A DNA stretch of 64,000 bases from an uncultured Pseudomonas sp. (GTDB lineage: Bacteria; Pseudomonadota; Gammaproteobacteria; Pseudomonadales; Pseudomonadaceae): contig NZ_CAJYDW010000012.1 in the NCBI RefSeq assembly GCF_913774235.1, positions 434,001-498,000 on the forward strand, read 5' to 3'. Position numbers and translations under genes: made by a program. Below the pieces are notes generated by a model that worked only from the letters and a program-made list of their open reading frames with translations, made no database searches and was not told the DNA's origin. Shown in pieces: positions 9,458 through 22,053 of the stretch. Numbering within the stretch: the first letter of the stretch is position 1; each line of letters begins with the position of its first letter.

Positions 9458-10162
9458 ATGATGCCTCTACAGCTGCCCCTGGGCATTCGTCTGCGTGACG
9501 ACGCCACCTTCGTCAACTACTACCCTGGCGCCAATGCCGCGGCGCTGGGCTATGTCGAGCGTCTGTGCGACGCCGATGCCGGCTGGACGGAAAGCCTGAT
9601 CTATCTCTGGGGTGGCGCGGGCGCCGGGCGCAGCCACCTGATGCAGGCGGCCTGTCACCGGCTGGAAGAATTGGGTGGCCGAGCCATCTACCTGCCCATG
9701 GGCGAATTGGCCGACTACGGTGTGGAGCTGTTCGACAACCTCGAACAATGCGAGCTGGTCTGCCTGGACGATCTCGACGCCCTGGCCGGCCAGCGCCGCT
9801 GGGAAGAGGCGCTCTTCCACCTGTTCAATCGCCTGCGCGATGCCGGCAAGCGGCTGTTGATCTCCAGTACCGCCGCGCCGCGGCACCTGCCGGTGCAACT
9901 CCCCGACCTCAAATCGCGCCTGACCCTGGCACTGGTCTTCCAGTTGCGCCCGCTGTCCGACGAAGACAAGCTGCGCGCCCTGCAACTGCGGGCTTCCCGC
10001 CGCGGGCTGCACCTGACCGACGAGGTCGGTCGCTTCATCCTCTCGCGCAACACCCGCAGCATGGATGCGCTGTTCGACATGCTCGAACGCCTGGATCAGG
10101 CCTCGCTGCAGGCGCGGCGCAAGCTCACCATTCCCTTCGTCAAGGAAATCATGGGCTGGTAG
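9458..10162 (+). CDS. hda: DnaA regulatory inactivator Hda
   Basis: 234-aa AAA+ protein homologous to the ATPase domain of DnaA. With the DNA-loaded sliding clamp it stimulates hydrolysis of DnaA-bound ATP, preventing re-initiation. QLPLGIRL at residues 4-11 matches the clamp-binding motif at the N-terminus of Hda. The Walker A loop is GGAGAGRSHL, the Walker B is LVCLDDLDAL, and a sensor region reads LISSTAAPRHL. Two adjacent ATGs (9458, 9461) are possible starts. It lacks the DnaA DNA-binding domain, as expected. Confidence 0.95.
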   Translation: MMPLQLPLGIRLRDDATFVNYYPGANAAALGYVERLCDADAGWTESLIYLWGGAGAGRSHLMQAACHRLEELGGRAIYLPMGELADYGVELFDNLEQCELVCLDDLDALAGQRRWEEALFHLFNRLRDAGKRLLISSTAAPRHLPVQLPDLKSRLTLALVFQLRPLSDEDKLRALQLRASRRGLHLTDEVGRFILSRNTRSMDALFDMLERLDQASLQARRKLTIPFVKEIMGW

Positions 10163-10177
10163 CCGCGCCGTCTGTGG

Positions 10178-11127
<950 letters not shown>

Positions 11128-11218
11128 GGGCGGATCCATAGAAGGTAAGATGCCCATTGTAGCGGGTTGGCGGGGAGCGCCGCGCCAGCCCTTGACCGTG
11201 CCTTTCGAGGAACCGCCA

Positions 11219-12472
11219 ATGCCGGCCCGCTTGCGTGAACTGTGGTCCTTCGTGCGCTATCTCGCCGACCGCTTCATCGAGGACCGCGCGCCCAACAATG
11301 CCGCGGCCCTGACCTACACCACCCTGTTCGCCGTGGTCCCGGTGATGACCGTGACCTTCGCCATGCTCTCGGCTATCCCCGCCTTCCAGGGGACGGAAGG
11401 CCAGATCCAGGCGTTCATCTTCCGTAATTTCGTGCCTTCTACCGGGGCGACGCTGGAGGAATACCTGCGCAATTTCATCGAGCAGGCACGACACCTGACC
11501 TGGCTCGGCGTGGCCCTGCTGGCGGTGACCTCCTTCTTCATGCTGGTAACGGTGGAAAAGACCTTCAACGATATCTGGCGGGTGCGTATCCCGCGGCGTG
11601 GGGTGTCTAGCTTCCTGCTGTATTGGGCAGTACTGAGTCTCGGCCCGCTGCTGCTCGGCGCCGGCTTCGCCATGAGCACCTACCTGGCCTCGGTGGCCCT
11701 GGTGTTCGGCTCCTATGGGATGTCCGGCGCCCAGGTGCTGCTCAAGGCGACCCCCCTGCTGTTCAGCATCGCCGCCTTCACCCTGATGTACGCCGCCGTA
11801 CCCAATACCCGGGTACCGTTGCGCCATGCGCTGATCGGCGGCGCCCTCACCGGCGTGCTGTTCGAGGCGGCCAAGAGCCTCTTCGGTCTCTATGTCTTCT
11901 ACTTTCCCGGCTACCAGTTGATCTACGGTGCCTTCGCCACGGTGCCGCTGTTTCTGGTCTGGATCTATGTCTGCTGGCTGATCGTGTTGCTAGGCGCCGA
12001 AGTGGTGTGCAGCCTGTCCACCACCCATCACTGGCGCCGCGCGCCCTTGCCGGCCTTCTTCGTCCTGCTGGCCGTGCTGCGTGCCTTCCTGGAGCGACAG
12101 CAGAGTGGTTCCAGTCTGCATCTGGGACGGCTGCACGATGTCGGTTGGAAGCTTCCCGAGCATGAATGGCACGCGGTGCTGGCCTTTCTGCAACAGGAGC
12201 GGCTGGTGTGCCAGAACGGCAGCGGTCACTGGGTGCTCTGCCGCGACCTGCATGGTTACGCCTTGCTGGATTTGCTGGATCGCTCGCCCTGGGCGCCGCC
12301 GGCGGCGGACTGCTGGCCGGCGGCCGAGCGTTTTCCCGGTGACTGGTATCCGCAATTGCAGGAGGCCTTCGCGCGGCTGCAGGCGGAGCGTTCCCAGATC
12401 CTGGCAGGCAGCGTGGCCCAGTGGCTGCAGGTCACACCGCAATTGGAAGAGCGGGGAGCAACCAGGGGATGA
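11219..12472 (+). CDS. YihY/BrkB-family inner membrane protein
   Basis: 417-aa polytopic protein of the YihY family, once mislabelled ribonuclease BN. The family core spans residues about 1-270 with six membrane segments, including [20 protein letters not shown] and [21 protein letters not shown]. An additional cytoplasmic tail of about 130 residues has a winged-helix-like look ([20 protein letters not shown]). The start at 11219 has GAGG upstream. It overlaps the acylphosphatase gene by four bases. The transported substrate is unknown. Confidence 0.9.
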   Translation: MPARLRELWSFVRYLADRFIEDRAPNNAAALTYTTLFAVVPVMTVTFAMLSAIPAFQGTEGQIQAFIFRNFVPSTGATLEEYLRNFIEQARHLTWLGVALLAVTSFFMLVTVEKTFNDIWRVRIPRRGVSSFLLYWAVLSLGPLLLGAGFAMSTYLASVALVFGSYGMSGAQVLLKATPLLFSIAAFTLMYAAVPNTRVPLRHALIGGALTGVLFEAAKSLFGLYVFYFPGYQLIYGAFATVPLFLVWIYVCWLIVLLGAEVVCSLSTTHHWRRAPLPAFFVLLAVLRAFLERQQSGSSLHLGRLHDVGWKLPEHEWHAVLAFLQQERLVCQNGSGHWVLCRDLHGYALLDLLDRSPWAPPAADCWPAAERFPGDWYPQLQEAFARLQAERSQILAGSVAQWLQVTPQLEERGATRG

Positions 12473-12756
12473 CTAGCTTATTAGCACGGCGTGCCCTGAT
12501 CAGTGGCCGCGTCCAGGGCGTCTACTATCGCGAGAGCACGCGGCAGGAGGCGCAGCGACTGGGCGTCAGCGGCTGGGTACGGAATCTGGCGGATGGCCGG
12601 GTGGAGTGCCACCTGGAAGGTCCGGTCGAGGCACTCACCCCTATGGAGCGCTGGCTCTGGCAGGGGCCAACAGCGGCCTCGGTGACCGAGGTGCTGCTGG
12701 AGGAGGTGGCCTGCGAAGGCCTGACCGACTTCCAGGTCAGGCGCACGGACACCTGA
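12469..12756 (+). CDS. Acylphosphatase
   Basis: Small enzyme (95 aa) that hydrolyses acyl phosphates. The signature [18 protein letters not shown] contains the phosphate-binding Arg, and [12 protein letters not shown] holds the catalytic Asn. ATG 12469 overlaps the stop of the yihY-family gene (ATGA), implying coupled translation. One deviation: the usual FR of VQGVxFR is YR. It is convergent with proS, 16 bases away. Confidence 0.93.
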   Translation: MTSLLARRALISGRVQGVYYRESTRQEAQRLGVSGWVRNLADGRVECHLEGPVEALTPMERWLWQGPTAASVTEVLLEEVACEGLTDFQVRRTDT

Positions 12757-12772
12757 CCTGGAGCGGTAGCCC

Positions 12773-14479
<1,707 letters not shown>

Positions 14480-14572
14480 GGCTAGGCGGTCTGTCGGCAT
14501 CGAGACGGGACCGGCATTGTACGGTGGGGTGGGGCAGGGCGTACAGGGACGCGGGCGGAGCCGGGCGGAAGC

Positions 14573-14605
14573 CGGAAAAGCAACAGCCCGGCGGAAGCCG
14601 GGCTG
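14573..14605 (-). terminator. Rho-independent terminator of the oprD-type porin
   Basis: CAGCCCGGC-GGAA-GCCGGGCTG (14584-14605) is a perfect 9-bp stem with a tetraloop. On the minus strand it follows the porin stop and is trailed by TTGCTTTTCC. It separates the porin from proS. Confidence 0.9.
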
Positions 14606-14634
14606 CTGGATCGTACGAGGTACGCTGGCCTCTA

Positions 14635-15924
14635 TTAGAGGATGTTCAGCGGGTACTCGGTGATCAGGCGGAACTCGTTGACGGTGCCGCCAGTGGTGGC
14701 GTCGCCGCGGTGCCAGGATTGACGAACGCGGAAGGAGAGGTCCTTGGCCGGGCCGCTCTGAATCTTGTACTTGGCTTCGACGTTGGTTTCGCGCTCTTTG
14801 GCGCCGTCTGCGTAGGCACCGTAGACGCCGTTGGTGTCGTCGGTGATGCCGCTACCGTAGACATAACGGGTCATGAAGCTCAGGCCGGGAACGCCCAGGG
14901 TCGCCATGTTCAGATCGTAACGAGCCTGCCAGGATTTCTCGCCAGGTGCGTTGAAGTCCGAGTACTGGATGGAGTTGGCCAGGAAGATGCCGTCGCCACC
15001 ACCTTGGGTCTCAGCTGATGCGTAATCGAAGGGGGTATCGCCGTTGACCTTCTGGAAGCCCAGGGTGAAGGTGTGGGCATCAATGCTGTAGGCAGCTGCC
15101 AGGGAGAAGGTGTTGTTGCTGATGTTGCCCAGCTTGGAGCTGCCGGAATCTTCGGTGTAGTAGTAGTTGGCATCGAAGGTCAGCGACTGGTTGGCACTCA
15201 GCGGCTGAACGTAGTTCACGTTGCCGTAGTACTGGTTCCAGAGGTCCTTCAGCTTGCCGTAGTAGAACGAGGCGGACAGCTGGTCGTTGAAGCTGTATTT
15301 GCCACCGCCATAGGCAGCGGACCGGGCGGTCTCGCCCGAGTAGGAGGTGCCGATGTCGCCGTCGTGGAAGGTCTGGATACCATCACGCGTAGCGGTGAAG
15401 TAACCCGCTTCGAGGAACAGCTTGTCGATTTCTTCGCTGGTCAGCATGAAGCCGGTGCCATTGGCCGGGAACAGGCGGCTGCCACCCAGGGCGAATACCG
15501 GGGAGGTGGGCTGCAGGTTGCCGTACTTCAGGACGGTGTTGGAGATGCGGACTTTGACCGCGGCGCCAGCGGTGGAGTACTCGTCAGCAGGCTCAAGTCG
15601 GCTGTTGCGCGGCAGGTTGCCGGTGCCGGAGGTGCCGGCGCCGCCGTCGAGCTTGAGACCCAGGTAGCCGAAGGCGTCCACACCTACACCCACGGTACCC
15701 TGGGTGAAGCCCGATGCGTAGTTCATCAGGAAGCCATGGCTCCAGTCGATACGATCGTTGGCCTGGTTCTTCAGATCCCGGTTGAAGTAATAGTTGCGGT
15801 TCAACAGGGTCAGCTTGCTGTCTTCGACGAAGCCCTTGGAATCGGACTGCTGGTCGGCGAAAGCCAGTTGAGTGGTCCCTGCAGCTACAGCCAGGGCGAT
15901 AACGCTCCACTTCATCGCTTGCAT
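14635..15924 (-). CDS. oprD: OprD-family outer membrane porin
   Basis: 429-aa substrate-specific porin of the OprD/OccD family, which carries basic amino acids or small carboxylates across the outer membrane. It has a signal peptide ending QLAFA, then a mature start [20 protein letters not shown] typical of the family, and repeated amphipathic beta strands to a C-terminus of [12 protein letters not shown] at 15924 has AAGGAGC seven bases upstream. The position next to proS matches oprD of P. aeruginosa, but substrate specificity within the family cannot be read here. It is monocistronic with its own terminator. Confidence 0.9.
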   Translation of the reverse strand: MQAMKWSVIALAVAAGTTQLAFADQQSDSKGFVEDSKLTLLNRNYYFNRDLKNQANDRIDWSHGFLMNYASGFTQGTVGVGVDAFGYLGLKLDGGAGTSGTGNLPRNSRLEPADEYSTAGAAVKVRISNTVLKYGNLQPTSPVFALGGSRLFPANGTGFMLTSEEIDKLFLEAGYFTATRDGIQTFHDGDIGTSYSGETARSAAYGGGKYSFNDQLSASFYYGKLKDLWNQYYGNVNYVQPLSANQSLTFDANYYYTEDSGSSKLGNISNNTFSLAAAYSIDAHTFTLGFQKVNGDTPFDYASAETQGGGDGIFLANSIQYSDFNAPGEKSWQARYDLNMATLGVPGLSFMTRYVYGSGITDDTNGVYGAYADGAKERETNVEAKYKIQSGPAKDLSFRVRQSWHRGDATTGGTVNEFRLITEYPLNIL

Positions 15925-16296
15925 CAGAAATGCTCCTTTGGGTTTTGAGGATCAGCCATCGTGTCAGCCGTGGCTGTTTGTTCTAATGGCGGCACGTATA
16001 GCACCTCTCCGTGAGGGGCGATAGGCCTTGGCAAAAATTTGCGTCTGCGGGCGTTGATTTAACCGGTTCTCTTGAGAGTTTGCCTTAAGAGTTCCTCGCC
16101 GTTCGTCGCGCGTGAATTCCGCTAGCAAGAAGCATGCACAATAGGCGAAGCGGTAGGCAATTCGAGCTATTGCGCGCTTTCGACGAGGCATGGCTGCAGT
16201 GTCGGAAGAGGTGGTTGCACCTTTGTGACACCAAAGGTTTCACTTACGGGTAGTCGTGCACATTTTTAGTGCTGACCTAATTTGGCAGGAGTAGAG
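15925..16296. promoter_or_regulatory. Divergent promoter region of oprD and the HIT gene
   Basis: 372 bases between divergent genes, more AT-rich than the surroundings, especially at 15985-16100 and 16195-16290. I find no credible gene: the minus frame at 15964-16191 has no ribosome binding site or known product. The length would leave room for a long oprD leader and regulatory sites. Confidence 0.5.
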
Positions 16297-16713
16297 ATGT
16301 TCCAACTTGATTCACGGCTGGCCGGCGATACGCTGGAAGTGGCGTCCTTGACGCTCTGCCAGGTGTTGCTGTTCAACGACCGCCGCTACCCCTGGCTGAT
16401 CTTGGTGCCACGCCAAACAGGTGTTACCGAGATTCTCGATCTGTCGGTAGCAGATCAGGCGCAACTGTGGCGAGAGGTGACACTTGTCGCCCAGGTGTTG
16501 CGTCAGGCACAGCCCGGTCTAAAACTGAACATCGGTGCCTTGGGCAACGTGGTCAGTCAGTTGCACGTGCACCTGGTGTTGCGCCACGCGGCCGATCCGG
16601 CCTGGCCTGGGCCGGTCTGGGGGCATTCGCCGCGCGAACCCTACGGCGATGAGGAGGGGCGCACGGCGCTGAAGCTCTGGCGAACATTGCTCGAACAGGA
16701 GGCCAAGTCATGA
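16297..16713 (+). CDS. HIT-domain protein
   Basis: 138-aa nucleotide-binding protein of the histidine triad superfamily. Residues about 87-96 read SQLHVHLVLR where the classic motif is HxHxH: the first His is Gln, while the two following His are kept, a pattern I recall from a proteobacterial HIT subgroup. N-terminal strands (LTLCQVLLFNDRRYPWLILVPR) match the HIT fold. ATG 16297 is preceded by AGGAG. The slyX start overlaps its stop, so both are made from one message. The substrate is unknown. Confidence 0.88.
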   Translation: MFQLDSRLAGDTLEVASLTLCQVLLFNDRRYPWLILVPRQTGVTEILDLSVADQAQLWREVTLVAQVLRQAQPGLKLNIGALGNVVSQLHVHLVLRHAADPAWPGPVWGHSPREPYGDEEGRTALKLWRTLLEQEAKS

Positions 16714-16919
16714 CGCTCGAAGAACGCATCGCCGAACTGGAAGTGCGCCAGGCCTTCCAGGACGACACCATCCAGACCCTCAACGACATCATTGTCGAGC
16801 AGCAGAAGGCGCTCGATCGCTGCGCGGCGCAGATCCGCCTGCTGGCCGAGCGCCAGGCGGAGCTGCAGACCGCCGGTGGCGGCGGCCTGCCGGACGAGGC
16901 GCCGCCCCCTCACTATTGA
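16710..16919 (+). CDS. slyX: SlyX family protein
   Basis: 69-aa acidic coiled-coil protein. The first 50 residues form heptads (LEERIAELEVRQAFQDDTI, LNDIIVEQQKALDR) typical of SlyX, followed by a Gly/Pro-rich tail ending PPPHY. It overlaps the HIT-gene stop by four bases. The cellular role of SlyX is unknown despite wide conservation. Confidence 0.92.
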   Translation: MTLEERIAELEVRQAFQDDTIQTLNDIIVEQQKALDRCAAQIRLLAERQAELQTAGGGGLPDEAPPPHY

Positions 16920-16994
16920 GACCCGTTCCGCAGCTGAATCTTGTTGTCGCCCTGACATACGTGCGTTGACGGAATAGAGGGCTACTCTAGCCGT

Positions 16995-17023
16995 ACTGCA
17001 CTGTTGCACTTTTTTGGTGCAGT
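16995..17023 (+). promoter_or_regulatory. Inverted repeat in the gdhB leader
   Basis: ACTGCAC (16995-17001) can pair with GTGCAGT (17017-17023); a second TGCAC copy at 17005-17009 competes for the same partner across a run of T. The structure lies about 90 bases before the glutamate dehydrogenase start. It could be an operator half-site pair or an RNA switch. No function is shown by sequence alone. Confidence 0.3.
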
Positions 17024-17111
17024 CCGGCCTCGTCCTTCGTGGAACTCGCTCCGGGAGAGGCCTGTCCTCTGCGGAGCGAAGCCCACAGCACCTTCAGGAC
17101 GGAGTACGGTT

Positions 17112-20100
17112 ATGGCGTTTTTCACCGCTGCCAGCCAAGCGGATTTCCAACAACAACTCAATAATGCCCTCGCGGCCCATGTCGAAGGGGCCACCCTCGA
17201 ACAGCTGGAGCGCTTCACCGCCCAGTTCTTCGGCATCGTCCCGCTGGAAGAGCTGACCCAGCGCCGTCTTTCCGACCTGGTCGGCTGCGTGCTCTCGGCC
17301 TGGCGCCTGCTCGACGTCTTCGATCCAGCCGAGCCCCGGGTCCAGGTCTTCAACCCCGATTACGAACGCCACGGCTGGCAATCGAGCCATACCGTGGTCG
17401 AGGTGCTGCACGCCGATTCGCCGTTCCTGGTGGATTCGATCCGCATGGAACTCAATCGCCAGGGCTACAGCGTCCATACCCTGCAGAACAGCGTGCTCAG
17501 CGTCCGCCGCGATGCCCAGGGCCGGCTGCTCGAACTGCTGCCCAAGGGCCAGCAAGGCGAGGGCGTGACCCGCGAAGCCCTGATGTTCCTCGAGATCGAC
17601 CGCTGCGCGGCCAGCAGCGAATTGCGTGCCTTGGAGGCGTCGCTGCAGGAGATCCTCGGCGAGGTGCGCCTGGCAGTGGGTGACTTCGCTGCCATGAAGG
17701 CCAAGGTTGGCGAGTTGCTGGACTGGCTGGAGCAGCGTCCGGCGGGCGTGGAGGACGGGGAGCTGGCCGAGGTCAAGGCCTTCCTCGACTGGCTGCGCAG
17801 CGACCGTTTCACCTTCCTCGGTTACGAGGAATTCACCGTGGCAGGCGAGGGCGAGAACGCCGTGCAGCGCTATGCGCCCGAGTCCCTGCTGGGGCTGTCG
17901 CGGCGGCTCAGAGGCAGTCCGGAGACCGCCACGGTGACGCTTTCCGGCGAGCCGCTGCGCTATCTGCGCGAGCCGGTGCTGCTGTCCTTCGCCAAGGCCG
18001 CCGATCCGAGTCGGGTGCATCGCCCGGCCTATCCAGACTTCGTTTCCCTGCGCGAAGTGGACGCCAGCGGCCGGGTGGTGCGCGAGCACCGCTTCATGGG
18101 CCTCTACACCTCCAGCGTCTACAACGACAGCGTGCGCGAGATTCCCTACATCCGGCGCAAGGTCGACGAGGTACGGCGTCGTGCCGATTTCGACAGCAGC
18201 GCCCACCTGGGCAAGGAACTGGCCCAGGTGCTCGAAGGCCTGCCGCGCGACGATCTGTTCCAGACGCCGGTGGACGAGCTGTTCAGTACCGCCATGGCCA
18301 TCGTGCAGATCCAGGAGCGCAGCAAGGTGCGCGTGTTCCTGCGCCGCGATCCCTACGGCCAGTTCTTCTATTGCCTGGCCTATGTGCCGCGCGACATCTA
18401 TTCCACCGAAGTCCGCCAGCGCATGCAGCAGATCCTCATGGATCGCCTGCACGGTACCGACTGCGAATTCTGGACCTTCTTCTCCGAGTCGGTACTGGCG
18501 CGGGTGCAGTTCATCCTGCGCGTCGATCCGTTGCAGCCCCAGGACGTCGATCCGGCGCGGCTGGAACAGGAGATGGTACAGGCCTGCCGCAGCTGGAAGG
18601 ATGATTTCGCCAGCCTGATGGTGGACAGCTTCGGCGAAGCCCAGGGCACCTCCATCCTGGCCGACTATCCGCTGGGCTTCCCGGCGGGCTACCGCGAGCG
18701 CTTCGCGCCGCACCTGGCCGTGGTGGACATGCGCCACCTGCTGGCGCTGAACGATGAGCGCCGCCTGGCCATGGGCTTCTACCAGCCGCTGACCCAGGTC
18801 GGCGACAACATCCTGCACTGCAAGCTCTACCACGCCGATACGCCCCTGGCGCTGTCGGACGTCTTGCCGATCCTGGAAAACCTCGGCCTGCGCGTGCTTG
18901 GCGAATTCCCCTACGAGCTGCGCCATCGCAACGGCCGCCGCTACTGGATTCATGACTTCGCCTTCACCACCGTGGCCGGCCTGGAGCTGGATCTCCAGCA
19001 GCTCAACGACACCTTCCAGGACGCCTTCGTCCAGGTGGTCGAGGGCCAGGCGGAGAACGACAGTTTCAACCGCCTGGTGCTCACCGCCGGGTTGCCCTGG
19101 CGCGATGTGGCGGTGCTGCGTGCCTATGCCCGCTACCTCAAGCAGATCCGCATCGGTTTCGACATCGGCTACATCGCCGCCACCCTCAATGCCCATGTCG
19201 ACATCGCCCGGGAACTGGTGCGGCTGTTCCGCATGAAGTTCTACCTGGCGCGGCGCATGACCAGCGACGACCTGGACGACAAGCAGCAGCGCCTGGAGCA
19301 GGCCATCCTCAGTGCCCTGGACGACGTCGCGGTGCTCAACGAGGATCGCATTCTGAGGCGCTACCTGGACCTGATCAAGGCGACCCTGAGAACCAACGTC
19401 TTCCAGACCGACGCCGCCGGCAAGGCCAAGGCCTACTTCAGCTTCAAGCTCGATCCCAAGGCTATTCCGGAGTTGCCGCGGCCGGTGCCACGCTACGAGA
19501 TCTTCGTCTACAGCCCCCGCGTCGAGGGTGTACACCTTAGATTCGGCAATGTCGCCCGGGGCGGCTTGCGCTGGTCGGATCGCGAAGAGGACTACCGTAC
19601 CGAGGTGCTGGGCCTGGTGAAGGCGCAGCAGGTGAAGAACTCGGTGATCGTGCCGGTCGGGGCCAAGGGCGGTTTCGTGCCGCGGCGCCTGCCCCTGGGT
19701 GGTTCCCGCGACGACATCCAGGCCGAGGCCATCGCCTGCTACCGCATTTTCATCAGCGGTCTGCTGGACATCACCGACAACCTCAAGGACGGCGAGATCG
19801 TGCCGCCGGCGGCGGTGGTGCGCTACGACGGCGATGACCCTTACCTGGTGGTGGCGGCCGACAAGGGCACCGCGACCTTCTCCGACATCGCCAACGGCAT
19901 TGCCCAGGACTACGGCTTCTGGCTGGATGACGCCTTCGCCTCAGGTGGTTCGGCCGGCTATGACCACAAGAAGATGGGCATCACCTCCCGTGGTGCCTGG
20001 GTCAGCGTGCAACGACATTTCCGCGAGCGTGGCATCGACGTCCAGCGCGACCCGGTGACGGTGCTGGGCATCGGCGACATGGCCGGCGACGTCTTCGGCA

Positions 20101-21959
20101 ATGGCCTGTTGCGTTCGCGCAGCCTGCAACTGGTGGCGGCCTTCAATCACCTGCACATCTTCATCGATCCCAATCCGGACGCCGAGCGCAGCTACGCCGA
20201 GCGCGAGCGACTGTTCAACCTGCCGCGGTCGAGCTGGACCGACTACGACGCCAGCTTGATCTCCCAGGGCGGTGGCATCTTCCCGCGCAGCGCCAAGCGT
20301 ATCGCCATCACTCCCGAGATGAAGGCCCGCTTCGACCTGCAGGCCGACCAGCTGACCCCCACCGAACTCATCCATGCGCTGCTCAAGGCGCCGGTGGACC
20401 TGATCTGGAACGGCGGCATCGGCACCTACGTCAAGGCCAGCTTCGAGAGCCATGCCGACATCGGTGACAAGGCCAACGACGGCCTGCGGGTGGACGGCTG
20501 CGACCTGCGTGCCAAGGTGATCGGCGAAGGCGGCAACCTGGGCATGAGCCAGTTGGCGCGCGTGGAGTTCGGTCTGCAGGGCGGTGCCTGCAACACCGAC
20601 TTCATCGACAACGCCGGCGGGGTGGACTGCTCCGACCACGAGGTCAACATCAAGATCCTGCTGGGCGATGTGGTCTCCGCGGGCGACATGACCGTCAAGC
20701 AGCGCAACACCCTCATGGTCGAGATGACCGATGAGGTCGGCGAGCTGGTGGTCGCCAACAACTATATGCAGACCGGCGCCCTGTCCCTCGCCGAGTACCG
20801 TGCCCGGACCCACCTGGCCGAGTACCAGCGCCTGATCGTCGACCTGGAAAGCCGCGGCAAGCTGGACCGCACCCTGGAGTTCCTGCCCAGCGACGAGGTC
20901 CTGGCCGAACGCGCCGCCAAGGAGCAGGGGCTGACCCGCGCCGAGTTGTCGGTGCTGATCTCCTACAGCAAGATCGACCTCAAGGAGCAACTGCTGGCCT
21001 CTTCGGTGCCGGACGATGAGTACCTCGCCAGGGACATGCAGGGCGCCTTCCCGCAGCGCCTGACCGAGCAATTCCCCGAGGCCATGGCCCGTCACCGCCT
21101 GAAGCGCGAGATCGTCGCCAACCAGATCGCCAACGACCTCATCAACCATATGGGCATCACCTTCGTGCAGCGGCTGCGCGAGTCCACCGGCATGAGCGCG
21201 GCGGACGTGGCCCGGGCCTATGTGGTCATGCGCGACGTCCTGCACCTGCCGCACTGGTGGCGCCAGGTAGAGGCCCTGGATCACCAGGTGCCGGCCGAGC
21301 TGCAACTCCGGCTGATGAGCGAGCTGATGCGCCTGGGTCGCCGGGCGACCCGCTGGTTCCTGCGCAGCCATCGCAGCGGGCTGGACGCCGGTGCCGCCGC
21401 AGCCTTCTTCGGCCCGCGTATCGCCGCCCTGGGCGTGCGGCTGGACGAACTGCTGCAGGGCGAGCCGCGCCAGGATTGGGAAGAGCGCTTCCGCGCCTAC
21501 ACCGAGGCGGGGGTTCCCGAGTTGCTGGCGCGGGTCGTGGCGGGGACCAACCACATCTATACCCTGCTGCCGGTGATCCAGGCGGCGGACGTCACCGCCC
21601 AGGATCCGCTGGAAGTGGCGGCCACCTGGTTCGCGGCAGGCGACGTCCTGGATCTGACCTGGTACCAGCAGCAGCTCAACCAGCTGCCGGTCGCCAATGC
21701 CTGGCAGGCCCTGGCACGGGAAGCCTTCCGTGATGAGGTGGACGTGCAGCAGCGCGCCATCACCGTCGGCATGCTCAATCTCGCCGAGGCGTCCAGCGAT
21801 CCGGAGGCGCGACTGTCGCTGTGGCTGGAGCAGCATAGAGCGGCGGTGGAGCGCTGGCGTGGTCTGCTGGTAGACCTGCGCAACGCCAGCGGCCAGGACT
21901 ACGCGATGTACAGCGTGGCCAGTCGGGAGTTGGCGGACCTGGCCAGCAGCAGCGCCTAA
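17112..21959 (+). CDS. gdhB: NAD-specific glutamate dehydrogenase, large 180-kDa class
   Basis: Oxidative deamination of glutamate to 2-oxoglutarate in amino acid catabolism. At 1615 aa it belongs to the giant L_180 class; P. aeruginosa GdhB is about 1620. The N-terminal two-fifths holds ACT-like regulatory modules (VVEVLHADSPFLVDSIRMEL near residues 95-115). The catalytic core lies at about residues 770-1200, with SVIVPVGAKGGFVPRRLP and LIWNGGIGTYVK. A helical C-terminal domain follows. I start at ATG 17112 (MAFFTAASQ) rather than the longer frame at 17004, giving the usual family N-terminus. In P. aeruginosa the enzyme is arginine-inducible; nothing here proves that. It is monocistronic, with hairpins following. 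Confidence 0.95.
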   Translation: MAFFTAASQADFQQQLNNALAAHVEGATLEQLERFTAQFFGIVPLEELTQRRLSDLVGCVLSAWRLLDVFDPAEPRVQVFNPDYERHGWQSSHTVVEVLHADSPFLVDSIRMELNRQGYSVHTLQNSVLSVRRDAQGRLLELLPKGQQGEGVTREALMFLEIDRCAASSELRALEASLQEILGEVRLAVGDFAAMKAKVGELLDWLEQRPAGVEDGELAEVKAFLDWLRSDRFTFLGYEEFTVAGEGENAVQRYAPESLLGLSRRLRGSPETATVTLSGEPLRYLREPVLLSFAKAADPSRVHRPAYPDFVSLREVDASGRVVREHRFMGLYTSSVYNDSVREIPYIRRKVDEVRRRADFDSSAHLGKELAQVLEGLPRDDLFQTPVDELFSTAMAIVQIQERSKVRVFLRRDPYGQFFYCLAYVPRDIYSTEVRQRMQQILMDRLHGTDCEFWTFFSESVLARVQFILRVDPLQPQDVDPARLEQEMVQACRSWKDDFASLMVDSFGEAQGTSILADYPLGFPAGYRERFAPHLAVVDMRHLLALNDERRLAMGFYQPLTQVGDNILHCKLYHADTPLALSDVLPILENLGLRVLGEFPYELRHRNGRRYWIHDFAFTTVAGLELDLQQLNDTFQDAFVQVVEGQAENDSFNRLVLTAGLPWRDVAVLRAYARYLKQIRIGFDIGYIAATLNAHVDIARELVRLFRMKFYLARRMTSDDLDDKQQRLEQAILSALDDVAVLNEDRILRRYLDLIKATLRTNVFQTDAAGKAKAYFSFKLDPKAIPELPRPVPRYEIFVYSPRVEGVHLRFGNVARGGLRWSDREEDYRTEVLGLVKAQQVKNSVIVPVGAKGGFVPRRLPLGGSRDDIQAEAIACYRIFISGLLDITDNLKDGEIVPPAAVVRYDGDDPYLVVAADKGTATFSDIANGIAQDYGFWLDDAFASGGSAGYDHKKMGITSRGAWVSVQRHFRERGIDVQRDPVTVLGIGDMAGDVFGNGLLRSRSLQLVAAFNHLHIFIDPNPDAERSYAERERLFNLPRSSWTDYDASLISQGGGIFPRSAKRIAITPEMKARFDLQADQLTPTELIHALLKAPVDLIWNGGIGTYVKASFESHADIGDKANDGLRVDGCDLRAKVIGEGGNLGMSQLARVEFGLQGGACNTDFIDNAGGVDCSDHEVNIKILLGDVVSAGDMTVKQRNTLMVEMTDEVGELVVANNYMQTGALSLAEYRARTHLAEYQRLIVDLESRGKLDRTLEFLPSDEVLAERAAKEQGLTRAELSVLISYSKIDLKEQLLASSVPDDEYLARDMQGAFPQRLTEQFPEAMARHRLKREIVANQIANDLINHMGITFVQRLRESTGMSAADVARAYVVMRDVLHLPHWWRQVEALDHQVPAELQLRLMSELMRLGRRATRWFLRSHRSGLDAGAAAAFFGPRIAALGVRLDELLQGEPRQDWEERFRAYTEAGVPELLARVVAGTNHIYTLLPVIQAADVTAQDPLEVAATWFAAGDVLDLTWYQQQLNQLPVANAWQALAREAFRDEVDVQQRAITVGMLNLAEASSDPEARLSLWLEQHRAAVERWRGLLVDLRNASGQDYAMYSVASRELADLASSSA

Positions 21960-21965
21960 GGCGGA

Positions 21966-21996
21966 CGGCGTCATTGGCCAGGTGCCGATGACGCCG
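21966..21996. terminator. First hairpin after gdhB
   Basis: CGGCGTCAT (21966-21974) pairs perfectly with ATGACGCCG (21988-21996) around a 13-base loop, seven bases after the gdhB stop. There is no U-tract, so it may protect the mRNA 3-prime end rather than terminate. Confidence 0.5.
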
Positions 21997-22016
21997 CCGG
22001 TCTGACGGTTCAGCGT

Positions 22017-22050
22017 GAAGGCGGCGTACCCCAGGGGGCGCCGCCTTCTT
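22017..22050. terminator. Bidirectional terminator between gdhB and the hydrolase gene
   Basis: GAAGGCGGCG / CGCCGCCTTC forms a perfect 10-bp stem with a 12-base loop; T residues follow on the plus strand. It ends four bases before the hydrolase stop codon and can serve both convergent genes. Confidence 0.75.
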
Positions 22051-22053
22051 CAT

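Noticed and set aside
15964-16191. 75-aa minus-strand frame upstream of oprD
   Set aside because: No ribosome binding site, and the basic composition looks like promoter DNA read by chance.
17094-19535. 813-aa minus-strand open frame over gdhB
   Set aside because: Shadow of a high-GC coding region; no recognisable domains, and the plus-strand gene is certain.
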